64,000 nt of DNA from Symbiodinium natans (GCA_905221605.1 CAJNDS010002478.1:294864-358863), one strand, 5' to 3'. Counted from the first letter of the stretch, positions 29,562-40,243 are shown. Made by a program: numbers and translations. The notes: generated by a model not told the origin, from the sequence alone.

Positions 29562-31533
29562 TCAGCTGATCTCTACGAAGCACGACAGGCCGGCCTCCGC
29601 CCCTCCCGTTTTCAGCATGGAGCGCTGCACTTCCACGGCTCGCGCACCGTAGGTCTGATCATTGAGGACCTGCCGAAGTTGCGTTGGACACGCCCTGAGA
29701 CTGCTCTGCCCCGAAAAGTTGCCCCGAACTCCTTGGGACCTTGCTTCCCACAGGACCTCTCCCCGCGCCTTGCCAACGGCGGAGCTGACTGCGGAGGCTG
29801 TGAGTTTGGGCGGCGAGAGAACCTCGGCCAGACCCCGTGCTCGCGCAATCTTGGCATTCGCAGGTTGGTCGGCTCGGAAGGGTAGTGCCACCAAGGGCTT
29901 GCCAGCAGCGATGGTCTCATTGAGCCCCCCAAAGCCGCAGTGAGTGACAACTGCAGCGACATCAGGCAGCTGCAGCGCCTCGCCTTGCGGCAGCCATTTC
30001 TGCACAAAGAACTGGGCGGGCAACTTCTCCACGCCTCCTGGCAAGAATGCCTGTTGCTCCGGCTTCAAAGACCAAGCCACCGCGCAACGCGGCGACAAAG
30101 CAAGAAGGCCCTCAAATATGGCTCGTACTTGGAAGGGCTCCAGGACCTGCATGCTGCCCATCGTCACATAGACAATGCGAAGTCCCATGCCACGTATCTC
30201 AGATAAGAGCAGGCTCACAGAAACGGAACATGGAGCCATTTAGCCTAACAGGTTTGCCCGCAAAGGTGGAATGCAGAAACCTTTTCCGCGCCTGCGAATC
30301 TTGCTGCATTCTGAAGAAGGTATAAGGCTCAAGGCCAAGGCACGCGCTGCAACCAGGCATTGAAGCGCTCATCGGACGTCTCGCGCAAGACCAGAGAACT
30401 GGGTCTTGGGGCAGTTGAGCCCGTCATGATGATGTTGGGAGGCAGCGGGCATGCAGTATCCAGCCCGAAGAAGCTGTTCACCAAACACAAATGGTTGCTG
30501 AAGGCAGGCAGTATGTCGCGCATTACCTGTACACAAGTGGCAAGGCTCGGGCGGAAGGCTCATACACTTCCGCCAACTAGACAAGCCAAGGTTTTGTCTG
30601 TTCAAACATGCCGCGTATGCCCCCCACCTGCAGCATGATTCTGGTGTCTGTCAGACTCCGTGTTTGCAGAAACGAGACCGCGCACAGCGTCAGAATAAGC
30701 GAGATGCTCATGTTCTTGAACAGCTCGAAAGGCCCCGGGACATTCAAGATCAACGGGATTCCACAGTCCTTCGCCGGCTTCACAGCCCCCAAAGTTACCA
30801 TGTCGGCCACGACAACGTCCGGCCTTTCTGTCTGCAGCCATTCTCTAAACTCCTCCCGCATCACCTGGTCATAGTGCCTGCACATTCCGAGGAGACTACA
30901 TAGATGGTTGGCTGCGCAGCTCTAGGCTCCTCCGGTACGTCGAACCCCTAAACCCCGACTTTCAGTTGTCGCGCCGGCCTCGCCTCGCCTCAAACCCCAC
31001 AACTGGAGTCCATGAGTTTCTGCAACTCTTGGTCTCTGAGACCCTCCCTAGCAGCATTCGGGGGGGGGGGGGGGCGAAAGGGGAGGAAGTCGAGCCATTT
31101 TTCCCAAAAGGCGCCTGAAGAGGATGCCGAAGAGGCCCTTGGACGTCAGCTCTGAGGCGAGGCCGCTCCCCGCATCCTCAAAGGGGTTCCGTAAAAAAAG
31201 GAGTCATATTGGGGCCGAGGCTTGAGGATCAAGTAAAACGGGAACCTGTACTCTTAGTAGGGTTTAGGGTTTGAGGGCTTAGGGTTCAGGGTTGAGGGTT
31301 TGAGGGTTTAGGGTTCAGGGTTCAGGGCTTTAAAGTTTGAGGGTTTAGGGTTTAGGGTTTAGGGTTTAGGGTTTAGGGTTTAGGGTTTAGGGTTTAGGGT
31401 TTAGGGTTTAGGGTGAGTAATCCCCTTGGCCCTTTTTAGGTCGCGGCTCGGAACCCTGGATGCCCTTCCCCAGGCCGACGAACTCGCAGCCCACCGCCTC
31501 GCAGCCTTTTGCAAACTTCTCCCGGGCGCAGTC
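29562..31533 (-). CDS. UDP-glycosyltransferase (GT1 family), at least four exons
   Basis: Read 5' to 3' on the minus strand. Exon at 31533-31455 (acceptor CAGCCCAG|GAC): AREKFAKGCEAVGCEFVGLG, like the early 'F...G.EF..LG' part of GT1 proteins. Exon at about 30903-30577: RPDVVVADMVTLGAVKPAKD CGIPLILNVPGPF. Exon at about 30530-30335 (acceptor TGTACAG): LVNSFFGLDTACPLPPNIIM TG. Exon at about 30200-29562: IVYVTMGSM, FFVQKWLPQGEALQLPDVAA VVTHCGFGGLNETIAAGKPL. The last is the nucleotide-sugar binding signature, with W-x-P-Q, the catalytic-site-adjacent H-C-G-x-G-G-x-N-E and P-F-x-x-D-Q. It transfers a sugar from a UDP-sugar to a small acceptor; the acceptor is unknown. N-terminal exons before 31533 and the last exon were not found. 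Introns between the first exons carry telomere-like arrays. Confidence 0.85.
31060..31074 (+). repeat. Poly-G run, 15 G
   Basis: Inside the presumed UGT intron between 31455 and 30903. Confidence 0.95.
31260..31413 (+). repeat. Telomere-like array in a UGT intron
   Basis: About 20 TTTAGGG units; the left half is degenerate (TTGAGGG, TTCAGGG, GCTTAGGG) and the right half perfect. It lies downstream (minus strand) of the exon at 31455-31533. Confidence 0.95.
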
Positions 31534-31560
31534 CTGGGCTGAGCTTGAGGCTTTGTGCGG

Positions 31561-31682
31561 TTTAGGATTTAGGGTTTAGGGTTTAGGGTTTAGGGTTTAG
31601 GGTTTAGGGTTTAGGGTTTAGGGTTTAGGGTTTAGGGTTTAGGGTTTAGGGTTTAGGGTTTAGGGTTTAGGGTTTAGGGTTT
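31561..31682 (+). repeat. Telomere-like array upstream of the first visible UGT exon
   Basis: About 17 perfect TTTAGGG units. On the minus strand it is (CCCTAAA)n, lying 5' of the exon 31455-31533, so probably in the intron before it. Confidence 0.97.
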
Positions 31683-31938
31683 ACAGTGGTGGGGTGATAG
31701 GCCGTTTTCAAGGTGAGTGTCCATTGTGATCAGGGCGCTCTGGTGCCCCCGCCGGGCCAATGCTTTCGCTATCTGCGCACAAGGCAAAGTATCTAAGGGG
31801 CTCCAATAATGGGATGATCATATGCTTAAGGGAAAAGATAGCGGGACCGCAAAGTGGGTTCCCCGCTTTCTGCGTCTCGCCGCGCCTGCACCATCGGGAC
31901 AAGATGCCCGGCCTCTGGTGTAGAAATACAGGCGACCT

Positions 31939-32130
31939 TCATGCGGCGCACCTGAAGGAAACCCCAGAAGAGATCAGAACAAACAGAGACCCAGAAGACA
32001 AGGATTCATCACTTACCTGGCGGCTGACGGTCAATTGGTTTGTGGCGGCCTTCTCTGCAGACCTGCCGAAAGCAATGAAAGCAATGGGGCTGTCATCAGG
32101 AGCGAATTCCCACGATCTGGACATGAAAGA
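31939..32130 (-). CDS. Exon with a consensus GTAAGT donor
   Basis: Minus frame SWEFAPDDSPIAFIAFGRSA EKAATNQLTVSRQ ends at 32017 with CGCCAG|GTAAGTG, the cleanest classical donor seen. It may belong to the multi-exon gene at 32.4-35.5 kb as a downstream exon. Confidence 0.5.
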   Translation of the reverse strand, partial: SFMSRSWEFAPDDSPIAFIAFGRSAEKAATNQLTVSRQVSDESLSSGSLFVLISSGVSFRCAA

Positions 32131-32379
32131 AGCTCACGGCGCGTGACAGCACACACTGCACAATGCAGGCAGACCCGGGCCTGCCGTCAGGCCGGTTCGT
32201 TAGGAGGCTGGGAAGCGCTTCCATGGCGGCCCTTTGACGAGGAGGAGGCAACCGGGTCCAAACCAGCCAAAGCGTGCTGCGGCTGCGCGGCTCATCACGG
32301 TCTTTGGGCGTGGTATGAAGGCTATCCGTGCGATGATGCGCCTTGCCCTTTGATTCTCCTTGAGAGTGCCAGTACGTCC

Positions 32380-32700
32380 CTAGAGGCACGAAGTTGAGCT
32401 CGCTCCCAGCACGAACCACGCCTCCAAGATGGTTTGGTGCGAAGCATCTGGGCTCAGGGTCTTCAGCTTTGCCTCCAATGCCTTCTGCAGCAGAACTGCA
32501 TTGTCACACGAGGCATCGCGCCCACAAGAGATCACAGCGCAACAGAGAACATCTGGTTCAGTGCTGACAAGAACACAGCATACACATTGTAGCATCTCAG
32601 CACCTCGAGGGTCGCCGGCCGCACCTGACGTCCGCACAGGCTGAGGTCCAACACGAACTTGGAGGTGAGAGATTTCAACATGGAGTCATGACAATAACTC
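32380..32700 (-). CDS. Two exons of a helical-repeat-like hypothetical protein
   Basis: 32700 to about 32560: MLKSLTSKFVLDLSLCGRQV RPATLEVLRCYNVYAVFLSA. 32560 to 32395 in another frame: CGRDASCDNAVLLQKALEAK LKTLSPDASHQTILEAWFVL. Both are strongly coding-like with Leu-rich helices. A short intron or frame change lies near 32550. The SCDNAVL word reappears near 33860 in the same gene region, suggesting an internal repeat. Confidence 0.5.
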
Positions 32701-32709
32701 GCACAGGAG

Positions 32710-32710
<1 letters not shown>

Positions 32711-32741
<31 letters not shown>
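32711..32741. repeat. Poly-C run, 31 C
   Basis: C31 then TCCAG on the plus strand; the longest homopolymer in the window. Confidence 0.97.
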
Positions 32742-32744
<3 letters not shown>

Positions 32745-33200
32745 AGGAAACCTCCACAGCATCTGCCGTGGCTTCTGGCACGAAAGGCTCCAGGCCTTTC
32801 CAAAAATTGCGGTTTTGGGCTGTGGGCATTTTCTAGCACAGCTCTGGGCTTAAAGCACGGGTCTCTGATATCCTGCAGACCCTTTGATGTCCAAATGCCA
32901 GATGCCAACCTGGGGGAGGCGACAGCAGCATCTGGCCGTTCCTCGGCATGCAGTGGCGACTCAGCACAATGCTTCCCGAAACGTCTCGAAGATTCCTCCG
33001 CGGAGATCAAATCAAAGCATGGAACGAAACACCGCGAGGCAGTCTTTAGGAGTTTCTCCTGAAGCTTCACGCAATGCAACTGCAATGCAACTAAGCATCA
33101 TTCTCGTCACAGTCAAAGTCGGACCAACAGATGTCACAATACAGCTGTGAGCCAAGCAGCCGCAGGATGGCGCATGCAACCGGGAGGTGCACGACTACTT
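32745..33200 (-). CDS. Possible exons of the same gene
   Basis: Minus frames: 33200-33091 reads VVVHLPVACAILRLLGSQLY CDICWSDFDCDENDA; 33085-32745 reads LQEKLLKTASRCFVPCFDLI SAEESSRRFGKHCAESPLHA. Plus-strand frames here are open too, so confidence is moderate to low. Confidence 0.35.
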
Positions 33201-33589
33201 GCACACCACAAGTGTTACTGAGTCTGTCGGGCCACTTTCTGGGGCAAGATCGTGACACGAGCCGTGGGGAGGACACGCTGGGATGGGCTGGGGGCCCTAG
33301 AGATCCGGAAGATTTGTGTACTTGCCCCTGTGGCCAACCTTTGCTGGAAGAACTAGGCACTCTCGGCGCCTGCATGGACGCGGCTGCGGCCCATAAGGGG
33401 CAGAGGCAGCACATGGCAAATTCCCGATGCCTTCAATTGTAAGCGTCTGTAAGTATCTTGAAGTTCTGCTGTAATCGTTGCTGCCGGCCGACGGTACCCT
33501 CGACAATTTCCGCGCTGCAAACATGGTTTTGACAGGCAAGCCCCATTCCAGCCGAGCCAGGCTCAGCATTCCCTACTCAATCCATACTA

Positions 33590-34109
33590 TCCGAACTTGC
33601 TGCATGACATGAGCCAGAAGTATCGAGAGAAACAACTTTCGCTTCCATAGAGAATGCTGCTGAGAAGGGGGGTCGCTGGACGTGGACGGGGGAGGGGACG
33701 GACGCCGCTCTGGCTCAAAAGACAGTGGATTAAGTCCACCGCGATGTCATTTCGTGCCTCTCGTTCGTGGGTGAACCTCGCAGGCATTGCGACATCAAGT
33801 GACGAGAGCTCTTCTGGAGCTCTTCGGGCAGCAGCTCTTGAAGTACTGCGTTGTCACAGCTCAGGCGCGACTGAAAACTGAGTGTGCAGGCCACAGGGTT
33901 GGCAGAAGCAGAGCGGCCAACCCCACCAAGAAGCTGTTAGAGGAAACGACCTGCACGGGCTGCAGCACTTCCTGTTGCAGTCCGATGTCCCAGCATTGCA
34001 AGTGGATTAGGGTTGATCGCAGCAAACTATCGAAAGGCTGGCATTCGGCACACCACCTTGTCGCCTTCGCCCATGGCTTCGGCAAGCAGAAAGCTCGAAA
34101 CTGTATCAA
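33590..34109 (-). CDS. Further exons of the helical-repeat-like gene
   Basis: 34109-33900 reads LIHLQCWDIGLQQEVLQPVQ and SNSFLVGLAALLLPTLWPAH. 33870-33780 reads LSCDNAVLQELLPEELQKSS RHLMSQCLR, sharing SCDNAVLQ with the exon near 32500. 33790-33600 has THEREARNDIAVDLIHCLLS in another open frame. Joins not resolved. Confidence 0.4.
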
Positions 34110-34335
34110 GTTGCTATGTTGATGATGAGTTGAACATGCGTCATCAACACAAGTTGGAGACTGCGTCGTCCTTACCGCTTACAAGACGTGCGTAAACGCT
34201 ACTAGGCCCTGAACATGGAGTTGCGTCACTGACCCTGACAATGCTCAGTTGGCAGTTGAGGTGTGGACCTCAGCTGATGTTGCGACGGTGGGGCGCAAAA
34301 CGTTGACCCAGGGCGCATTGCTTGCGCCAGTGAGC

Positions 34336-34470
34336 TCAGGGGCATCTACACACTTTCACCAAGCTTTTCATTTTGCTTCCGCCTAGTCGCAAGGCGACGG
34401 CTGCAGCTAAAGGCTGCGCTTCAGCTTCAAGCATTTCGGCGATGTTGCTCTTGTTCATGTCACCAGATAC
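34336..34470 (-). CDS. Exon, hypothetical protein
   Basis: Minus frame MNKSNIAEMLEAEAQPLAAA VALRLGGSKMKSLVKVCRCP then a stop at 34336. Coding-like; possibly C-terminal. Confidence 0.45.
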   Translation of the reverse strand, partial: VSGDMNKSNIAEMLEAEAQPLAAAVALRLGGSKMKSLVKVCRCP

Positions 34471-34779
34471 GGGCGTATGACTGCACATCCCTGCTACTTG
34501 CTGCCCTCTTCTGGAATGAAGCCTTCTTTCAAGGCTTTTACCTGAGCATCTCAGTGAAAGTGACGCTGCAACTGTCTGACACACCTCTCTTCTTTACACA
34601 AGTCCGTATTGCAGGCCAACTCATGTTGCTCTCTCGCATGTTATTTTACATGAGGATGCGGCCACATCGACAACCGTATCTCCATCTCCATGGTCCTCGC
34701 AGCTTTAGAGCTGATGCAGCACGCATCCGACTTAGAGCAAATTGCCCAGTCTGGTCCCGGATGTAGTACCGGTTCCCGT

Positions 34780-35225
34780 ACGTGTTCTGAACTTGCCTCA
34801 AGCAGCGTGAGATAAGCTGACATTCTCGGCTGGTGCTCAAAGCAAGGACAGCTGAGGTCCAATACCTCCAGTAAGTCAGAGGCTTCCTGCTGCAAAGCAC
34901 AAGCATTCCGTTTCTAAAGCATCGCAGTCTTCTGAGGTGCAAATTCTTTGCGACCCCAGGGTGCTTCAAGTGGACGGGATCAAGATTGGAACCTGAGCCA
35001 CAGGCATCTTTTCCACCTCCGCTCCGGCGTTGAAGTTCACCACGTAGCCTTCCCCAAGGCCGCCCGTGTCGTGGACGTAGATCACCTGTGCCCATCGGGG
35101 GGCATAGGTTTGTCCCGGTGCACCTTTCAATTCAAGATGCTCTGAGCACAGTACCGTGCGGCCATCCGGCTGCCAGTAGTCTCTGATGGCCAATCCTCGC
35201 AAGCTAAAGGACTGCCTGTAGGCGA
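34780..35225 (-). CDS. Exons, hypothetical protein
   Basis: After acceptor CCGTAG near 35230 the minus frame reads LNIAYRQSFSLRGLAIRDYW, then RTVLCSEHLELKGAPGQTYA PRWAQVIYVHDTGGLGEGYV, with a stop at 34966. A separate exon near 34790-34895 reads ASDLLEVLDLSCPCFEHQPR MSAYLTLLEASSEHV. The beta-rich first part differs in style from the helical exons downstream, so two genes may be involved. Confidence 0.45.
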
Positions 35226-35370
35226 TGTTCAGCTACGGAAAGGCGCGGTTCCGTCGGCAGCGCTTGCTGTCCTGGAGTGTTGGGGAAGGTCTGCGTGAGG
35301 ACGCGCACCCGAACCTGGCCACTGTTGGGATGCATGTCTGGCAACCCGAGAGGTGCACAACCTCCTTTTT

Positions 35371-35409
35371 GGGGGGTCTATAAGTAGGGGTCCCTGTCGT
35401 AAAGCCCCA
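35371..35409 (+). mobile_element. IR-100 element, truncated copy 6
   Basis: Only the right part remains: GGGGGGTCTATAAGTAGGGG then TCCCTGTCGTAAAGCCCC. On the minus strand the end is ATATGGG|GCTTTACG, i.e. a GC instead of GT donor position. Confidence 0.6.
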
Positions 35410-35414
35410 TATCC

Positions 35415-35511
35415 AAGCCGCCCCGAACTGCTTCTCAGCACCGCTTGCCTTCGCTTTGGTCTCAATCTCTGAAATGTATCCAGCCAGCTCTCGCTCTTGA
35501 CTGTTGGTCAA
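35415..35511 (-). CDS. Exon upstream of the truncated IR-100 copy
   Basis: Minus frame LTNSQERELAGYISEIETKA KASGAEKQFGAAW, a charged helix; the next bases are the IR-100 remnant, fitting an exon|element-intron border. Confidence 0.45.
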
Positions 35512-35519
35512 GATCCTTG

Positions 35520-37130
35520 CGCGAAGGGTGGTTCTGTAAGGACCTGCTTCGCCCCACGGAAGTCGAGATGCGCGAGCTCAAGAGACGTTGAAGTCCTGGC
35601 TACATCAATGACTGGCGTCGTCGCCGCATCGGTCTTCGGCAGCAACTCTGGCCGATTGACACCTCAACAACAGCAAAAAGCAAACAGAAGCATAAAAAAA
35701 CAGTAACTCAAGATGCCCCCCAACCTGAGAAGCCCTCAATCCGTCGCCGTGCCCGGCCTTCTGGCCGCTTCGCTTCGGCAGCAGGTGCCTGGCAAGGCTC
35801 CGGAAACTCCCAGTTTGATGCCTCTAAAGTACGGTGCCCCAGATACAAGGGCCCATATTCTTATTGCAATCGGTACCCCGGGTACCATGAGGCCATATAG
35901 CTGCCGTCGGCCGGTGTCCGCGTTTGGCCAGTAGGGACGCTACAGGCATCAGTTGTTGCTTCAGGCCCAGGATGGACTGCGAGTCATATTGCTCTATGCC
36001 CATGCGTATGTGAAGATTCCTGCGATCGGCTTGGAGATGTGCATTGGGCTATTGGGTTTGCGCTGAACAGTCCTCAACCTGGTGCTATGCACTGCGCCTG
36101 TGCGAGCACCACCAGGCCCAGCAAGCCCCGGCGATCCCAGCGTGAAGAACTCGAGCGAGGCACAGGAGAAGGATAGGATGCCAGCTTCGTGCTGCAGAAG
36201 AGCAGCACTCCTGGCCTATCGTTGTCGCGTGGCACCGCAACAAACGCGGGAGCCTGAATATGCATTGTGCTGGTGTCACCAACCCTTTCGGTTTGATCCT
36301 TGCTCAGCCGTATCTAGGCATCACGCGCATATCGCCACAAGCAGCAGTAGTCCCCCACCTGAAGGAATCGAGGTCCCAAACAGTGCACTCACGTGCAACC
36401 CGGCAGCGTGCGGCTTTGCCTCTCCGAAGCAATCGCACACCACCTGAGCCGCAAGCCCTTCTAGAAAAGTTGCTCAGACAGGAGATGATGGAGGCATGGA
36501 CCAGCCCTATCTGAGGCTGGTTCGCTTAGGCATGCCCATGCTCGGGCCAGGAACTGGAACACTAAAGCCTACAGGTCCGGGTCCTAGCAGAGGGTTGCCA
36601 TCGTACTGCTGTTAGGTCCACTGCCACGGGGGTAAATCACTTGTCTAAGGCTTCGCTGAGAGGCTTCGCAGGCCCATTCTCTTGAGAATATTCGCGCGGC
36701 ACACATGAACAGAGCCGCGCATTGCACAAGGCACCGAGGAGAACTGCCAACGCTGGACAGCTCTTTGCCTTTTCACTGGAAACTATGACTGAAGGCACTC
36801 CTGGGGGTGAGACAAGGCGACAGGTCTGAATGCCAAATTTTGTCTTCCGGTTTTCAAACTCTTTATCACAGCTAGGATCTCTGCCGAATGAACACAAAGC
36901 AGTTTGTTTATCCGAAGCTTTGAGTATGGGGCATGAGATCCCAGCTTGCTCAACAAGGCTTCAAATGGTATGCGGTTAATTGAGGGGAGCGGTCCACTGT
37001 CGGAGGTCCCGAAAAGACACTACACTGCATCCTCACTTGTTCAGGAGCTCGGTCTTCTTTTTCTCTTTGGCCTTCGAGCGCCAGCAGCACTGAACGGCTC
37101 CAGAAATCTGGAGTGGCGGAGTGGCAACCC
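35520..37130. other. No firm gene
   Basis: Several weak frames: minus 36637-36897 (FENRKTKFGIQTCRLVSPPG) is the best. 35850-35890 has nested GGTACC palindromes (GGTACCCCGGGTACC). Nothing nameable. Confidence 0.35.
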
Positions 37131-37134
37131 CTGT

Positions 37135-37179
37135 ACCCTAAACCCTAAACCCTTTTCCCTAAACCCTAAACCCTAAACA
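37135..37179 (-). repeat. Telomere-like array (CCCTAAA)
   Basis: Six units, one CCCTTTT variant. On the minus strand it begins GTTTAGGG after GAAGCTT. Confidence 0.95.
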
Positions 37180-37380
37180 AGCTTCACTCAGCTGCTTGTG
37201 TTGCAGAACACGGCAACTTCAGAGTCAACCTCACCACTCCCTCAAGCGAAGACGCTCGCCCACCACTGGACATGCGGTGTGCGTACGCGCGTTCGACGTA
37301 GACCGTGTAGACCCTCACCGAGTATCTCTATGTTTTATGTTAGATGTCCATTTCCATTCTTGCCATCATTATCCCGCAAA

Positions 37381-37410
37381 AACCCTAAACCCCAAACCCT
37401 AAACCCTAAA
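37381..37410 (-). repeat. Telomere-like array (CCCTAAA), short
   Basis: Four units. Its minus-strand start is the donor of the 37412-37520 exon. Confidence 0.95.
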
Positions 37411-37411
37411 C

Positions 37412-37520
37412 CCTTGTGATGGGATTCCCCGCCTCCAGCAGCTTGCGCCTCTCGTTGCGTGCCTCCAGGGCCTGCACTCCAAAGACACCCCAAGGGGCAT
37501 GAAGCATGACTTCCTCACGA
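37412..37520 (-). CDS. Cassette exon between inverted telomere-like arrays
   Basis: 109-nt exon, acceptor CCCCCAAAG, donor ACAAGG|GTTTAG. One frame is open throughout: REEVMLHAPWGVFGVQALEA RNERRKLLEAGNPITR. The charged coiled-coil-like second half makes coding on this strand very likely. Left array CCCTAAA (37381-37410), right array TTTAGGG (37531-37592). Confidence 0.55.
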
Positions 37521-37530
37521 CTTTGGGGGA

Positions 37531-37592
37531 GTTTAGGGGTTTAGGGTTTAGGGTCCAAGGTTTAGGGGTTTAGGGTTTAGGGTTGAGGGTTC
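37531..37592 (+). repeat. Telomere-like array (TTTAGGG), degenerate
   Basis: About seven units with TCCAAGG and TTGAGGG variants; the right partner of 37381-37410. Confidence 0.9.
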
Positions 37593-37599
37593 AGCGCCT

Positions 37600-38450
37600 T
37601 CGGTTGCTCAACACCTCTACTACAGTTTCGGTATCATTTGGCCTCCAACCCCTCCGCCCCTGAGCCTCGGACCTGCCCTTAATTGAAAGATCGAAGGAAG
37701 TAGCAGGGAACAGCTGAAGCTGCGAAGCATTAAAAATCAACCTCTCAGGATGTGCATGCGAGGCAGGGCCTTCTCGTAGTCCTCTTCAAGGGTGGCTTTT
37801 CTGAAGCCTTCGCCCAGGATCTGCATGTTCTCCGAGAACTCCTTGTGTCAACTGCGGCTGAGCCATGATCGGCCTGAAAGTACTCTTACAGAATGCCAGA
37901 GAGAGAGAGAGCCTCTTACAGAATGCCAGAGAGAGAGCGAGAGAGGGAGAGAGAGAGTGGCTGAAAACAAGGGAACGACAGAACAAGGCATGACAAATTG
38001 AGACGACGCCAGCGTCCTCTGCGCCCAGGGCACTGCCTTCCTTGTCGGGGTCCCAGCTGGCGGACATCATGCCATAGGACCCGCCTCGTCTCAAACTCAA
38101 GCTCAAGATGAACCCCAAAAGACCCCTAAACGCTAAAAACCCAAAAACCCTAAACCTTGAACCCTAAACCCTACCAACCTAACCCTGAACCCTAAACCCC
38201 TGCAACCTAAGCCTCGAACTTTTCAGTTTTCCTTTCAGGTCCGGGGGGCCAAAGATGGCCAAGGCCAGGAGTGCCAGGGTGACGAAGGCCATCAGCGTCG
38301 GCGGTATGATGATCTCCTCGACAGCTCATGACATCACGGAGGACGGACCCTCAGTTAACCTGAATGGTACTACGACATGTATGGTATGTACTAGGCAACT
38401 GATAGCCCGCCATGGCTACCAGACAAAGGAGAACTGACAAGAGAGAATGG
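37600..38450. other. No firm gene; degenerate telomere-like run inside
   Basis: 38124-38212 has about ten decayed CCCTAAA units. 37895-37955 has a GAGA-rich stretch with a duplicated CTTACAGAATGCCAGAGAGA word. Confidence 0.5.
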
Positions 38451-38454
38451 GCGA

Positions 38455-39290
38455 GTTGCAACTTCTCATTCACAACTTCTTGTAGCATATATCATATAAC
38501 ACATAGCGCATCATGCATAACATATACAACATATAGCATAGAAGATGCAATAGACCATATATTCTACATCACCTATCATGTCAAAATTGTATTGCCGAGT
38601 ATAAAAACTGTGTGTGTGCGTATGTATGCATGCATGCATGCATGCATGCATGCATGCATGCATGCATGCATGCATGTATATATGTATGTGTCAGACAAAC
38701 ATAGTTTTATGTATTTATCATGCATATATATATATATATATATATATGCATACATATCAGACATCAGATGATATAGAACATTTTGGTATGTGCCATAGAT
38801 TGTAGACGAAAAGTTATATACATTGTAACGTATGATATACATTATGCAATAGACCAAGCACCCCTTCTCATACATCGTGTACCACATATGATATATGAAT
38901 ATCAATATGATATATCATTACTGCTATATCATATATGAGATATGATATACAACTGATGTAGGAATATCATGTATAGCATGTGTTTTACCATATAAACATA
39001 AATAATACATGCAAGCATGATGTGTGATATATGACACCTGCTATATCCTTCAGTATGTATTCTGTTGTACAAATGTTATATCATATGATATGTACTAGAT
39101 CTCCTAAACAATACATCATATACATATTTACGTAGCGTAGAATATGTAATGAATACAATGTGAAGTGCCATATAATCTACTATGTGATATACAGTACGTA
39201 TGTGTGCGTTCAATATTCGACCTGCAATAGTGCACGATTCCTGTCTACAAAGAGTCAACGTCGCACAGTCAGCTCTCTCGTCCAACGACA
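38455..39290. repeat. AT-rich island with (ATGC)n and (TA)n
   Basis: Strikingly AT-rich against the GC-rich surroundings, full of ATAT, CATATG and GATATA words. 38624-38676 is (GCAT)n of about 13 units, self-complementary; 38724-38748 is (TA)n. No exon is visible. Composition suggests inserted or relaxed DNA, or an intergenic spacer. Confidence 0.85.
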
Positions 39291-39302
39291 CATCAAACAC
39301 GC

Positions 39303-39406
39303 CTGAGTCTTGAAAAGGAAGATGCCAAAGGCAAAGACCGCGAGCATCGTGGCGTAGAAGGAGCCGCCAATTACCATGCCTCTCAAGACTCCATAGCGAG
39401 AATTCC
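39303..39406 (-). CDS. Exon encoding a transmembrane helix, GC donor
   Basis: 104-nt exon: acceptor GGCAAG|G, donor ACTCAG|GCGTG (a GC-type donor, frequent in dinoflagellates). One frame: NSRYGVLRGMVIGGSFYATM LAVFAFGIFLFKTQ, basic residues then a long hydrophobic helix. The pattern resembles a segment of an ABC-exporter transmembrane domain but is too short to decide. Confidence 0.5.
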
Positions 39407-39464
39407 CTTGCCTAATGCATACAACACATATTTTACATAATACGTCTATGTACTTGAAGAGCAA

Positions 39465-40190
39465 GCCGTGGACAACGAAAGCTCGCCTTGATTCTAGGCG
39501 TCATAACGGCCGGCATTCAGCCGCTCTTTCCCGTTCTTTCTTCTTGACGATCCCACACGCAATAGTATTAACTGTGAACGTCTCACGTACTATATACTCT
39601 TGTCTTGCTTAGTGGTGCGTCTTCGCTTGCTATGTTCGGTTGTTTTGCTCATGGGTGCGGGCTTCGCTTACTGTGGTGCGCGGTTTCTTTGCTTATTCGT
39701 GCATCTTCGCGTACTCTGCGGTTGTTGGAAACATGCGTTCATAGAGATCACGATCTAGGCCTCAAGAGCTATCCAAAGTTTACACGCGATCGGGGGAAGT
39801 GATTTGAGCAGCATGTGCTCACGGAAACGTCATCAGCTGTACTTGCTTAATGCACCAAGGAAGACGTACCAACACGCATTCACACCGACCGCGATCTACA
39901 ACTCAAGATCTCCGATGGCTCACGGAGACCGTGACGCAGGTCCGCGGAGCTCCACACAACAGCTTGAGATAAGACGTACGAGGGCGCATTCATACAGACC
40001 GCGATCTCTAACTCAAGATCCGAAACTCAGCCAGCTAAAGTTTGGCTAGCTTTCGTGATCGTATATGATATAGAATATAGCGCAAGCAGGTAATAGACTG
40101 AGGTCCATATGACGAAAGGTTCGCAACAGTCAATGGTGATGATAGAAGTGAGCATTAGCCAGCCATTCTCGCCTGAAGCGAGCGCTGCAG
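39465..40190. other. No firm gene; local duplication
   Basis: A word like AAGACGTACNANNNCGCATTCA CACCGACCGCGATCT is present twice (about 39858-39905 and 39970-40010), with a third partial copy near 39725-39760; otherwise unassigned. Confidence 0.4.
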
Positions 40191-40193
40191 GTA

Positions 40194-40243
40194 CCCTAAA
40201 CCCTAAACCCTAAACCCTAGACCCTAAACCCTAAACCCTAAAC
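40194..40243 (-). repeat. Telomere-like array (CCCTAAA)
   Basis: Seven units, one CCCTAGA. On the minus strand it supplies the donor of the 40244-40323 exon. Confidence 0.97.

Noticed and set aside
31190-31225. A further IR-100 copy (GGGGTTCCGTAAAAAAAGGAG)
   Set aside because: One end-like word followed by ATTGGGG; the second end and core are missing.
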